DNA of 64,000 bases. Source: Thalassolituus sp006212115. Its GTDB lineage: Bacteria; Pseudomonadota; Gammaproteobacteria; Pseudomonadales; Oceanobacteraceae. Both the position numbers and the translations under genes were made by a program. Positions 8,535 to 17,244 of the stretch are shown piece after piece; within the stretch, counting starts at the first letter, position 1, and every line of letters starts with the position of its first letter. The notes under the pieces were generated by a model. It was not told the origin of the DNA. It worked only from the letters and a program-made list of their open reading frames with translations, and did not search any database. The stretch lies in assembly GCF_040372045.1 (NCBI RefSeq), contig NZ_BAABWH010000007.1; one strand, given 5' to 3'.

Positions 8535-9233
8535 ATGCGCGTATTTTTTTCTGCTATTTGTTTATCTGCTGCAATGCTTGTTGCTGGCGGCTGCTCGACA
8601 GAACAGGACGAGCAACCGCTGCAGCCGGATCAGGCTCAAAGTGACCCGATTCAGACGCCCGATTTGGCGTCGGGTTCCCCGGCTATCAGCCAGCCTGTAC
8701 CGCTGGAGAAACGTCCGAAAGAGGCTTTCGAACCTATCGAATGGATCGAAATGATCCCAGAGATGGATCTTGAGGCGCTGCGTAATCCGCCTCAATCATT
8801 GATCGATATCGAAGACGGCTCGGAAGAAGATCAACTCGATCAGCGCTTGGGTAATGCCAACGTCGCTCCGGCCGAGTCCGCCTTCCAACAGGCTCTGGTA
8901 TCTACTAATACGGTCGATACTCTACAGGGCAAGGCGATCAAAATTCCAGGCTTTATTGTGCCGCTCGAGTTCTCTGATGATCAGACCATCACCGAGTTTT
9001 TCCTTGTTCCGTATTTCGGTGCTTGCATACATCTGCCGCCACCGCCACCGAACCAGATTATCTATATTTCACATCCTGAAGGCATACAGGTGGAAGCCTT
9101 ATACGATCCGTTCTGGGTGTATGGTGTACTGGATGCAGGCATCACAGAAAATTCGACTGCAACGTCTGCGTACCGGATATCGATGCATCACTTCGAGGCG
9201 TATTACGAGAGCGACGAAGAGTACTACGATTAA
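8535..9233 (+). CDS. DUF3299 lipoprotein of the Zrg-like zinc system
   Basis: This 232-residue exported lipoprotein has a leader ending AGGC, giving C20 as the lipidation site, then a Pro/Gln/Asp-rich linker to about residue 70. The DUF3299 domain fills the C-terminal half: KAIKIPGFIVPLEF, then FFLVPYFGACIHLPPPPPNQIIY with Cys and His in a CxH pair, and VYGVLDAG. DUF3299 proteins are regular companions of MacB-like ABC genes and DUF2796 proteins in zinc-regulated clusters, but their biochemical role is not established. It is transcribed away from the ABC genes from the shared region with the Zur-like box, and converges on zrgA with a 28-bp gap. Confidence 0.8.
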   Translation: MRVFFSAICLSAAMLVAGGCSTEQDEQPLQPDQAQSDPIQTPDLASGSPAISQPVPLEKRPKEAFEPIEWIEMIPEMDLEALRNPPQSLIDIEDGSEEDQLDQRLGNANVAPAESAFQQALVSTNTVDTLQGKAIKIPGFIVPLEFSDDQTITEFFLVPYFGACIHLPPPPPNQIIYISHPEGIQVEALYDPFWVYGVLDAGITENSTATSAYRISMHHFEAYYESDEEYYD

Positions 9234-9261
9234 AAAGTACTACGACTCAAAAGAGATTGGA

Positions 9262-9864
9262 CTAACGCAACTCAATCTGCGGCTTGGCTGAGGTAATCTC
9301 AGTCACGCCCTGCCCATTGTCTGAAATCCATACGGCTTTCAACACCTGAATATCCGCGAAGTACTTCTGAATATTCACGGAAATACGTGTTGGCGTGCTC
9401 GCACAATCGAACGTGTACTCGGCAACGACGTCGGTATAGTCACCGCTCTCTGAAACTTCCATTCCCGATTCTGGTGAAGCTGCGCATTCAACACCCTCGA
9501 AAGTAAACAAAGCATCAGAGTTATTCAGCGTAGCCTGCGCTTTCAACAGGGTCTCTTTCTCTTCGCTGCCGTCGGGAATACGTTCAAATCCCAGAATGTC
9601 TGCACCCGGCGCTTGCAGATAAATGCTGACAACCGCACCCTTTCCCTTCCCACTCCCCTTACCTTCAACAGCAACATTGAGATGCCCTGTGCCGTGGTGG
9701 TGAGCGCTGTGGTCATGACCACCATGCGCTTCTTCGTCATGTTCATGTTCATGTTCATGTTCATGTTCATCGTGATGATCATGACCGGCACCACTGTGTG
9801 CGAATTGCGAAAAAGCGATTCCTGCACCGAGTGCAGAAATCAGAAAGATAGCGGATGTGTTCAT
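9262..9864 (-). CDS. zrgA: ZrgA family (DUF2796) periplasmic His-rich zinc protein
   Basis: A 200-residue protein with a signal peptide (about residues 1-19), then a very His/Glu/Asp-rich segment (about 22-60) with alternating HE units and HDHSAHHH, then a DUF2796 domain starting GTGHLNVAVEGKG. DUF2796 proteins are annotated as the ZrgA family of zinc-uptake proteins, thought to bind Zn in the periplasm. The gene follows the COG0523 GTPase with a 4-bp overlap (ATGA), so it depends on the promoter with the Zur box at 11244. The metal-binding segment is encoded partly by a 6-bp microsatellite (9738-9770). The conserved domain and context make the call strong; the transport step is not proven. 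Confidence 0.88.
   Translation of the reverse strand: MNTSAIFLISALGAGIAFSQFAHSGAGHDHHDEHEHEHEHEHDEEAHGGHDHSAHHHGTGHLNVAVEGKGSGKGKGAVVSIYLQAPGADILGFERIPDGSEEKETLLKAQATLNNSDALFTFEGVECAASPESGMEVSESGDYTDVVAEYTFDCASTPTRISVNIQKYFADIQVLKAVWISDNGQGVTEITSAKPQIELR
9738..9770. repeat. 6-bp tandem repeat encoding His-Glu units in zrgA
   Basis: About five and a half uninterrupted copies of a TTCATG hexamer on the plus strand encode alternating His and Glu on the minus strand. Because the unit is 6 bp, slippage would add or remove HE pairs without breaking the frame. Confidence 0.85.
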
Positions 9865-11120
9865 GCTGGCTCCGTGGTCTGTCGTGATTCCTCTGGTTCC
9901 GCATTATCACCGCTTCGCTCCCAGGATGGAAAGGGGTCTGGAAGTGTTAGCCACAGCGCTTTACCTGCCAATAGCTCATCATCGGTCAGCAAACACTCAT
10001 CCAGTGCGGCAACAAACTCATCCTGATTCAGGTTCTGACCAATAAAGACCAGCTCCTGACGCATATCACCAAAGGGCTCTACCCATTGCGCTTTAATGGA
10101 TTCAAGATAATCCGGGTCTTGAGGCCACTGGGCTTCTGGTACGGCTTTCCAGAACATGCCGGCAAAGCCGTATCGTGCAATACCACCCGCCTGACTCCAT
10201 TGCCCCGCGAACTCCGGACGACTGGCGAGCCAGAAATATCCCTTCGAACGAATCAGCCTTCCGTGTGACCGGGTGTTATGCAAGAAGTTATAGAACTTCT
10301 CAGGGTGAAAAGGACGACGCGCAGTGTAGGTAAAACTTCCAATGCCGTATTCCTCTGTTTCGGGAACATGCTCGCCGCGCATCTCTTTCAACCAACCCGG
10401 GGCTTGCTGCGCCCGGTCAAAATCGAACAGGCCTGTACCCAGCACTTCTCCTATATCAATGTTTCCTTCAGAGATAGGAATAATACGAGCCTGGGTGTTC
10501 AGTGTTTTGATTATCGCCTTGAGACGATCCACATCTTCCGCGCTGGCGAGGTCAGTCTTGCTGATCAGGATGACGTCGGCAAATTCAATCTGATCAACAA
10601 GAAGATCACTGACGCTACGCTCGTCTTCTTCTCCCAGAGATTCTCCGGTTTCACTCAAGGCCTTAGCTTCATCGTAGTCGTGCAGGAAGTTCACTGCGTC
10701 AACGACAGTGACCATGGTGTCCAAAGTGGCAACGTCAGACAGCGATACACCACTCTCATCTTCAAAGGTGAAGGTTTCAGCGACAGGCAGGGGTTCGGAG
10801 ATACCCGTCGATTCAATTACCAGATAATCAAAACGGCCCTCCTTCGCTAACTTACTCACCTCAATCAGAAGATCCTCGCGCAGGGTGCAGCAGATGCAAC
10901 CGTTGCTCATCTCTACCAGCTTTTCTTCACTGCGATTCAGCGTCACTTCATTTCGCACAATGGAAGAGTCGATATTGATCTCACTCATATCGTTAACAAT
11001 AACGGCAACACGGCGGCCTTCGCAGTTATTGAGGATATGACTGAGAACGGTCGTCTTTCCGGCGCCAAGAAAGCCGGAGAGTACTGTCACTGGAAGTTTG
11101 TTGAAGGGAGTAGTGTTCAT
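9861..11120 (-). CDS. COG0523/CobW-family GTPase, probable zinc metallochaperone (ZigA/ZagA-like)
   Basis: This 419-residue G3E GTPase has Walker A GFLGAGKTT (residues 16-24), the metal-binding C75-x-C77-C78 in NGCICCTL, a Walker B/ESTGISEPLP block and the NKxD-equivalent SKTD in ILISKTDLA. The C-terminal CobW_C domain begins around residue 270. The ATG at 11120 is preferred over ATG 11132 or TTG 11135 because GAGG is well placed in front of it. Zur-controlled COG0523 proteins deliver zinc to client enzymes during starvation. The box at 11244 and the downstream zrgA gene support that subgroup rather than cobalamin (CobW) or nitrile hydratase roles. The client enzyme is unknown. Confidence 0.85.
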   Translation of the reverse strand: MNTTPFNKLPVTVLSGFLGAGKTTVLSHILNNCEGRRVAVIVNDMSEINIDSSIVRNEVTLNRSEEKLVEMSNGCICCTLREDLLIEVSKLAKEGRFDYLVIESTGISEPLPVAETFTFEDESGVSLSDVATLDTMVTVVDAVNFLHDYDEAKALSETGESLGEEDERSVSDLLVDQIEFADVILISKTDLASAEDVDRLKAIIKTLNTQARIIPISEGNIDIGEVLGTGLFDFDRAQQAPGWLKEMRGEHVPETEEYGIGSFTYTARRPFHPEKFYNFLHNTRSHGRLIRSKGYFWLASRPEFAGQWSQAGGIARYGFAGMFWKAVPEAQWPQDPDYLESIKAQWVEPFGDMRQELVFIGQNLNQDEFVAALDECLLTDDELLAGKALWLTLPDPFPSWERSGDNAEPEESRQTTEPA

Positions 11121-11243
11121 CTGAGACCTCATCAATTCTATCGCGGGGTTTGGCCTGCATACGCGACTGGCTTTGCGCTCTTGTCATCGTGTCTGAGTTC
11201 GGTATTCAACGTGCGCAGGCTAACTAATCAAGGGATGCCAATA

Positions 11244-11261
11244 GTTATACTATAACATAAC
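11244..11261 (-). promoter_or_regulatory. Zur box upstream of the COG0523 GTPase and zrgA
   Basis: Read on the minus strand, this 18-mer is GTTATGTTATAGTATAAC, identical to the box at 2951 except for one base. It lies 124 bp upstream of the GTPase start. The rest of the gap from 11262 to the convergent-side AraC gene end at 11410 shows no gene. Confidence 0.8.
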
Positions 11262-11409
11262 AACTAAATTCAAAAGGTGAGAACAACTGGAATGATCGAG
11301 TCAGATCTGGAAATCAGGCAACAAATTAGTCAGGACGGGAGGTAGGCGCACAAGCTGAGAGATGAAAGGCGTATTTATGCGCGGGGCGCGTAAACACGCC
11401 CCATTGTAG

Positions 11410-12543
11410 TTATACCAGGTACTCGCCGCGCAGAGCGCGATATTCACCCGGCGTCATGCGTGTCCACTGTTTAAATGCGCGGTAGAAAACCGCGGTGTCT
11501 TTGAAGCCAAGCAGGAAGGCAATGTCATCGAGGCTCAGGTCTTCTGAACGCAGATACTCTTTCGCCTTATCCTCTCGAACCTGATTCAACAGTTCACGGT
11601 GCCCTGTCCCTTCATCGGCAAGTCTGCGCTGCAGTGTACGAGGTGTAACGGCCAGAAGCTCGGCTATCAGTGTTTTGCTGGGCTCGCCGGTGCTTAGCAG
11701 CAGCTCTACCAGAAAACGACAGCGATCGCTCCAGCGCTCTGAGTCCGCTTCCTGTCGATGCAGAATCTCCAGGGCCTGAATACTGCGAAAGGCCTGCTCA
11801 CTGAGGGGCACCGGCTCATCGTCCTGCGACAACTCGACATAGCGGTGCCTGATATCCATTGCGGTTGAAAATACAATTCGGGTCGTAGCTGCATTAAACT
11901 CAGGCAAACGCCCAAGCACACGGCTGTACTCTGAGATGTCGCCCTCTGCCGCAGTCATCAACTGAATGGCATCTGGAGTAATAGCGTAGCTGTCCAATAT
12001 TGCGTCGCATACCGATGCAACTACGCCTTCGATCTGGTGACGACTTACGTAAATGTCGGGGTGCGGGTGGAAGACCAAGGCCAGCTGGCTGTCATTCCGT
12101 TCGAGGGTAACGCTGAATACATCGGTCGTAATCGTAAGATAGCGCTTAAGCATCCGACAATAATCGAATAACCCGAGATGACTCTGTCTGAAAAAGAAAT
12201 CCAGACGAGGATGCGAACGGCTCGAAAACGACGCTAGGCTTAACCCCAACCGAGGCTCTCCCAGCCAGTCGGATATCAAATCGAGATTACGCCCAACAGG
12301 CTCTGCAGACACCCGGGACTGCCCCGCAAACGCCTGCAACAAGCCTTCAACCATACGTTGAACGGATACATATTCACTTTCTCGATTCGCACTTTCTAAA
12401 TAATTCTGCAGCGCAAACAAATGAGATTTTACAGTCTCCGCAGCGACCGTTGGGTCACTGGCGAATTTCGGAATTTCCGGCGTAAAGTCGTCTTCAATGA
12501 GAGTTAATGCGTTCTCTTCAATATCGATAGCCTGTAGTTCCAT
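11410..12543 (-). CDS. AraC-family transcriptional regulator
   Basis: A 377-residue regulator with a long ligand-sensing N-terminal part and a C-terminal AraC DNA-binding domain (about residues 275-375). The first helix-turn-helix is around KTLIAELLAVTPRTLQRRLADEG and the second around LSLDDIAFLLGFKDTAVFYRAFKQWTRMTPGEYR. The N-terminus is longer than in the ArgR/OruR-type regulators seen elsewhere in this window. It is divergent from the DUF1254/DUF1214 gene at 12730, with a 186-bp shared upstream region, so that gene is the most likely target. The inducer cannot be read from sequence. Confidence 0.88.
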   Translation of the reverse strand: MELQAIDIEENALTLIEDDFTPEIPKFASDPTVAAETVKSHLFALQNYLESANRESEYVSVQRMVEGLLQAFAGQSRVSAEPVGRNLDLISDWLGEPRLGLSLASFSSRSHPRLDFFFRQSHLGLFDYCRMLKRYLTITTDVFSVTLERNDSQLALVFHPHPDIYVSRHQIEGVVASVCDAILDSYAITPDAIQLMTAAEGDISEYSRVLGRLPEFNAATTRIVFSTAMDIRHRYVELSQDDEPVPLSEQAFRSIQALEILHRQEADSERWSDRCRFLVELLLSTGEPSKTLIAELLAVTPRTLQRRLADEGTGHRELLNQVREDKAKEYLRSEDLSLDDIAFLLGFKDTAVFYRAFKQWTRMTPGEYRALRGEYLV

Positions 12544-12729
12544 CCGGAATCCCTCTTCTTGGCTGCATAAAATACCTTTCGAGCCGTACTCTACACAGTG
12601 TTACAAATTTTCTCGGGCAGTGCTGCCCGCTTCTTATTTTTGTCTCAAACCGCAATGCGTTCTGCGCACCCGATGCGACTAGCCTGAATGGACAACTCAC
12701 TCACCGTTAAAAATAAACACAGGTGAAAT

Positions 12730-14205
12730 ATGAACACACTCTATTCCGATAAACGGCCAGTAAGTCTGACGAGCGCGGCATTGCATGTCATGAATGCCCT
12801 GATTTTTCTACTTGCAGGTTTAAGCCCCGCGACCATTTATGCGAACCAGTCGATAGCACTAACCTCGGCTGCGAACACTGCAACGACCACGGCAATCGCC
12901 GCGGAGGGTTACATTTACGGCTTTCCGATCGTCTTGATGGACGAAACCCGCAAAGGCATGACAGGACCGCTCCGGTCATGCACCTTCGGTACCGACATCA
13001 ACACCTTCAAACATGTTCTCGATCTGCCTGATCCCGAATTTAAGGCGGTCGTACGACCTAATGTCGACACCCTGTATTCCTCGGCAATGCTTGATTTGTC
13101 AGAAGGCCCACTTGTAATGACGTTACCAGACGTCCCTGACCATTACGTACTCATGGCATTTATGGATGCATGGTCAAACAACTTTGCTGGTATAGATACC
13201 ACTGGCGAGAACACCCTAGCTGGCGAGTATCTGATCACTGGGCCAGACTGGCGTGGGCGCATCCCAAGAGGGATGACGCAAATAGCCGCACCAACTAATC
13301 TGGTCTGGATCATCGGCAGAACTGAGCTGTTGAGCCCGGACGATATCTACACCGTCAACCAAATCCAGGCCTCCTACGAGCTAAATCCCTATGATCCCCG
13401 CGTTCGGGCAAGCTACGGCAATCAGGCAGACTGCCTGGAAGACAGTGAGAAACAACCACCTATTGATATTGTACTGTCGATGTCAGGAGAGACCTTCTTC
13501 TCACGGCTTTCAGAACTCATGATTGAGAATCCACCGCCACGCGATCAACGCACCATGGAAGTGCTACTCGCAAGCGTTAATACGGGGCGTTTCGCAGATG
13601 GTGACGTTGAAGACCTCAGCCGCATTCAGAAACGACAACTTGATGCAGGCATCCGACTGGCGCAGGGCAGCCTCGATACTGCGAAACAATTCCTCGGGCT
13701 CAGCGGCTGGGGACCAAACCCACGCCTGGTACCACTAGGAGAGTACGGGAAACGGTATTTTATCCGCGCGATGGTGGCTCAGATCGGATTCGGTGCGAAT
13801 AAAAATGAGTACGCTGTCTACCAGAATGCAGAGCGCGACAGTTTACGTCGCAATATGAACGGACAATACGATTACACGCTGACATTCAAAGCCGACGACA
13901 TGCCGGATGTGGGTGCCTTCTGGTCTATCACCGCCTACGGTGATGATGGATTTCTTAAATACAATGAGCACGCTGCAACTCTGGGTATAGAACGCTACGC
14001 CCTGAGCACAAACACCCCATTAGAGAGAGACGAGAACGGTGACATCACCCTGTATATTTCCTCTCAGCCGCCACAAGGTGTACCACTCAATAACTGGCTA
14101 CCAGTACCAAATGAAGATTTTCAGCTGACTCTGCGTTTTTATGACCCGGGTGAGGAGATTCTCAGCGGCACCTGGAAGGTCCCTGATGTCGTAAGGACAA
14201 ACTAA
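12730..14205 (+). CDS. exported DUF1254/DUF1214 protein
   Basis: This 491-residue protein has a long hydrophobic leader (about residues 15-40, ending near ATIYA). A DUF1254 domain follows at about 55-190 (EGYIYGFPIVLMDETRKG, VRPNVDTLYSSAMLDLSEGPLVMTLPD), and a DUF1214 domain lies at the C-terminus at about 370-485 (MPDVGAFWSITAYGDDGFL, LYISSQPP). Such two-domain proteins are widespread and have no agreed function. The start ATG is preceded by AGGTGAA. It stands alone, divergent from an AraC regulator, and converges on the diguanylate cyclase gene with a 19-bp gap. Its expression is likely set by that regulator; this is inference from divergence only. Confidence 0.82.
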   Translation: MNTLYSDKRPVSLTSAALHVMNALIFLLAGLSPATIYANQSIALTSAANTATTTAIAAEGYIYGFPIVLMDETRKGMTGPLRSCTFGTDINTFKHVLDLPDPEFKAVVRPNVDTLYSSAMLDLSEGPLVMTLPDVPDHYVLMAFMDAWSNNFAGIDTTGENTLAGEYLITGPDWRGRIPRGMTQIAAPTNLVWIIGRTELLSPDDIYTVNQIQASYELNPYDPRVRASYGNQADCLEDSEKQPPIDIVLSMSGETFFSRLSELMIENPPPRDQRTMEVLLASVNTGRFADGDVEDLSRIQKRQLDAGIRLAQGSLDTAKQFLGLSGWGPNPRLVPLGEYGKRYFIRAMVAQIGFGANKNEYAVYQNAERDSLRRNMNGQYDYTLTFKADDMPDVGAFWSITAYGDDGFLKYNEHAATLGIERYALSTNTPLERDENGDITLYISSQPPQGVPLNNWLPVPNEDFQLTLRFYDPGEEILSGTWKVPDVVRTN

Positions 14206-14224
14206 TCTTCGGGCACGACAGGAT

Positions 14225-16009
14225 TCACAGGCAGATCCGATCGCGCCCTTCTTCTTTGGCCTGATAGAGTTTGTCGTCTGCACGCTTTAACAGTGCATAG
14301 GGCGAATGTTCAGATCGTGGTTCTGCACATGCCACGCCGATACTCACCGTCAACCGCACGGACTGCTCATTCATCACAACCGACTCCGAACGCATGGCGG
14401 TCCAGATCTGACGCGCCAGAATGTGAGCAGCCGAGGCGGATGTGTCCGGTAAAAGAATCACAAACTCCTCACCACCATAACGGAATGCCATGTCCGCGGG
14501 TCGTTTCAGAACATCGTTAATACGCAGCGCAGTCTGACGAAGCGCTTCATCTCCAAAAGCATGGCCCTGCGTGTCATTAAGGTTCTTAAAATGATCAAGA
14601 TCCAGCATGATTAAAGACAGCACACTTTTTTCTCGCGCAGCCCGCTCGAATTCGCGCTCGAGCGTTTCATCAAAATGACGCCGGTTATACAAACCCGTTA
14701 ACGCATCTGTTGCGCTGATTTTCTCCAGACGAGCATTCGCTTCTCGCAATTCCATGGTTCTCGCCCTGACTTCCTGATCAAGGCGGATATTCTGTTGACG
14801 TTCGGTCTCCAACAGCATCGCTTGCGCATGCGCTGAATCACGCTGGGCACGTTCGCGAAGTTCTTTATCCATCGCCATACGAACAGACAGGGCAAACGCA
14901 AACAGCAGAACCTGGAGTAACTGCCCCAAAGCCAACGCGTTATCTAAAAACAGGCTGTTATTAAAAACGCCCAACTTTCCGAGAATGTAGGAGGCACTGC
15001 CTAAGGTATACATCAGGCCCGCAACAAATACTGCAAACGCGGGAGGGTAGCCACGACGCATGCGTAGAATCACCATGGTCGCACCTACGAAAAAGGTCAC
15101 CATAGACAACCATAACGTCGGACCGATCACCGAAGAGTACGGCAGGAAAACACTCAGAATTACCATAATTGCCGATACGCACGACAGCAGCATCGCAGCC
15201 CAATACACCATGCGGTGACTGGCGATAATCTTTACCACTTTCGCGATATAGAGCACGCCAAAGAAATTCGAGGCGTTAATAAATACGCTGACCGCCATAC
15301 TGTTCCAGAGCGGAGATTCTGGCCATAAAAATTGGTAGCTGCGTCCCCATAATGTCGCTTGTATTAATGCCATAGTCAGCGACAGGCCACCAAAATAAAG
15401 ATAACTGCGATCACCAGACGAAAAGAAAATAAGTACGTGATAAATACCGAGCATGACCACAGCACCAAAAAATAGCCCCTGCAGCCACGCACTGTCTTCC
15501 ATGATATGCCGGAGCGTACTGTCTTCCAGCAATGTCATGGGTACTTCTAAAGATGAGTCAGACCGAACCCGCAGGTAGACCGAATTCCCGCTCATAGACA
15601 TGGGCAACGGAACCGTAAATTCAGGGCGCTGCAATACGCGTTCGACAAAGTTCAGATGATCGCCCAGAGGGTACGCGCGAATGAGCTGGTTCTCGTTGTC
15701 CAGAATATAAACATGGATGTCATCCAGCATTGGGTAATCAAGGCTTAACCATATCCTTTCGATATCGCTCACATAACGAAATCGTAGCCAGACCGCCGCC
15801 GACGTGTAACCAAACTGAGGCGGATACTCCCGAACTGAAGAAAAACCTTCACCTTGAACCGACTGCCAATCGAGTTCAGCGGACTCATCAAGAAAATAGT
15901 TAACCTCAGGTGAAATCTGCCCAAAGCCTTTAGATAAGCGCAACTCTGCCGCCGCACTGGTTGCGGAAATAAAAAGCAATAAAGACATGAGTGCACGCAA
16001 AATTCGCAT
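14225..16009 (-). CDS. 7TMR-DISM receptor diguanylate cyclase (GGDEF)
   Basis: A 594-residue membrane sensor. It has a signal peptide (about 1-22), a periplasmic 7TMR-DISM extracellular domain 2 (about 30-165), seven transmembrane helices (about 175-390), a short coiled coil (about 390-440) and a GGDEF domain (about 440-594). The active-site motif is intact (RYGGEEFVILLPD) and the RPAD sequence just before it is a product-inhibition I-site, so it should make c-di-GMP and be feedback-inhibited. The extracellular fold is carbohydrate-binding-like in this family; no ligand can be inferred. It is a single gene, convergent with the DUF1254 gene. The 254 bp upstream to 16263 hold no further gene. 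Confidence 0.92.
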   Translation of the reverse strand: MRILRALMSLLLFISATSAAAELRLSKGFGQISPEVNYFLDESAELDWQSVQGEGFSSVREYPPQFGYTSAAVWLRFRYVSDIERIWLSLDYPMLDDIHVYILDNENQLIRAYPLGDHLNFVERVLQRPEFTVPLPMSMSGNSVYLRVRSDSSLEVPMTLLEDSTLRHIMEDSAWLQGLFFGAVVMLGIYHVLIFFSSGDRSYLYFGGLSLTMALIQATLWGRSYQFLWPESPLWNSMAVSVFINASNFFGVLYIAKVVKIIASHRMVYWAAMLLSCVSAIMVILSVFLPYSSVIGPTLWLSMVTFFVGATMVILRMRRGYPPAFAVFVAGLMYTLGSASYILGKLGVFNNSLFLDNALALGQLLQVLLFAFALSVRMAMDKELRERAQRDSAHAQAMLLETERQQNIRLDQEVRARTMELREANARLEKISATDALTGLYNRRHFDETLEREFERAAREKSVLSLIMLDLDHFKNLNDTQGHAFGDEALRQTALRINDVLKRPADMAFRYGGEEFVILLPDTSASAAHILARQIWTAMRSESVVMNEQSVRLTVSIGVACAEPRSEHSPYALLKRADDKLYQAKEEGRDRICL

Positions 16010-16263
16010 TGGCCACCCCTATTTGGACTGGCTTTTAGTGTATGTAAGATTTTCCTTCTTTCCTGTGAGGTCTTGTTAAATTTACGAGTTGTTCCACAAC
16101 AGAATGTGGCTTTTTAGTGTTTCTGTGAGGTGGCGCACAGCCTTACTTGCAAACAGACCTGGCACAAAGCCAACCCGTAATAGACCTGTATGACCAGTAA
16201 CAGCAATCTTTCACGTGGTATGCTCACGGTATAACAACACCAACAATTTTACGGAGACTGTTC

Positions 16264-17244
16264 ATGTCCCTGCCCGATTCTCTTCGCCCCGGTCTGAAAC
16301 TACCGGTAGTGGTTGCCCCCATGTTTCTGGCCTCTGGCCCAGCGTTGGTCACTGAGTGCTGTAAAGCCGGTGTAATCGGTACCTTTCCTGCGCTGAATCA
16401 GCGCTCAAGCGAAGGACTGGATCAATGGCTGACGGAAATTCGTGCCGACCTTGATGCCTTCACCGAATCGTCAGGCGAGCCAGCGGCACCATTCGGGGTC
16501 AATCTGGTGGTACACAAGAGCAACGCCCGTCTGCAGCAGGATCTGGAGATCATCGTTAAGCACAAGGTGCCTCTGGTGATCACCTCGCTTGGGGCAGTTC
16601 AGGATGTAGTCGATGCAGTACACAGCTATGGTGGTGTCGTCTTTCATGATGTCGTGAATACCCGCTTCGCGCGTAAAGCAGCCTCCGTTGGCGTGGATGG
16701 GCTAATTGCTGTATGTGGTGGCGCTGGCGGCCACGCAGGCGACTGGAATCCGTTTGCACTGATCAATGAACTGAAACAGTTCTTCGATAAAACCATTCTG
16801 CTGGCGGGCAGCCTGAGTACCGGGCGTGATGTTGCCACCGCAAGAATGATGGGCGCTGATATGGCCTACATGGGTACCCGTTTTATAGGCACACAGGAAT
16901 GCCAGGTACAGCCTGAATACAAAGAGATGCTGACCACCAGCAGCGCTGGCGACATCGTTTATACCCCGAAGATTTCGGGCGTGAATGCTTCCTTTTTGAA
17001 GCCGTCACTGGACGCTCACGCCATCGACCTCGCGACGCACCAAAAACCCGATCATGTCGATTTTGGTGCAGAACTGGATACTGAGATAATGGCCCAGGCC
17101 ACCAGCGCTAAGCCCTGGAAAGATCTGTGGTCGGCCGGTCACGGCGTTGGCAGCATAAACGACGTACCGACAACAGCCGAACTGGTAGAGCGCCTTAAAA
17201 ACGAATACCAAACTGCCGTTTCTGCCTTCACTGGAGACTTCTGA
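16264..17244 (+). CDS. nitronate monooxygenase family flavoenzyme
   Basis: A 326-residue TIM-barrel FMN protein of the nitronate monooxygenase / 2-nitropropane dioxygenase family. Diagnostic segments are PVVVAPMFLASGPALV at the N-terminus, GGAGGHAG with the catalytic-type His157, and a phosphate-binding AGSLSTGRDVATARMMGADMAYMGTRF. It would oxidise alkyl nitronates with oxygen, although many members act on other substrates. SD ACGGAG precedes the ATG. The stop overlaps the crotonase start by one base (TGATG), so the two are translationally coupled. A link to fatty-acid or nitro-compound catabolism is possible, since crotonase and NMO genes often sit in such operons, but no substrate can be named. 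Confidence 0.85.
   Translation: MSLPDSLRPGLKLPVVVAPMFLASGPALVTECCKAGVIGTFPALNQRSSEGLDQWLTEIRADLDAFTESSGEPAAPFGVNLVVHKSNARLQQDLEIIVKHKVPLVITSLGAVQDVVDAVHSYGGVVFHDVVNTRFARKAASVGVDGLIAVCGGAGGHAGDWNPFALINELKQFFDKTILLAGSLSTGRDVATARMMGADMAYMGTRFIGTQECQVQPEYKEMLTTSSAGDIVYTPKISGVNASFLKPSLDAHAIDLATHQKPDHVDFGAELDTEIMAQATSAKPWKDLWSAGHGVGSINDVPTTAELVERLKNEYQTAVSAFTGDF

Noticed and set aside
9262..9864. zrgA as a simple copper or nickel His-rich protein
   Set aside because: The DUF2796 domain, the Zur box and the neighbours point to zinc; a different metal cannot be excluded by sequence alone but is less likely.
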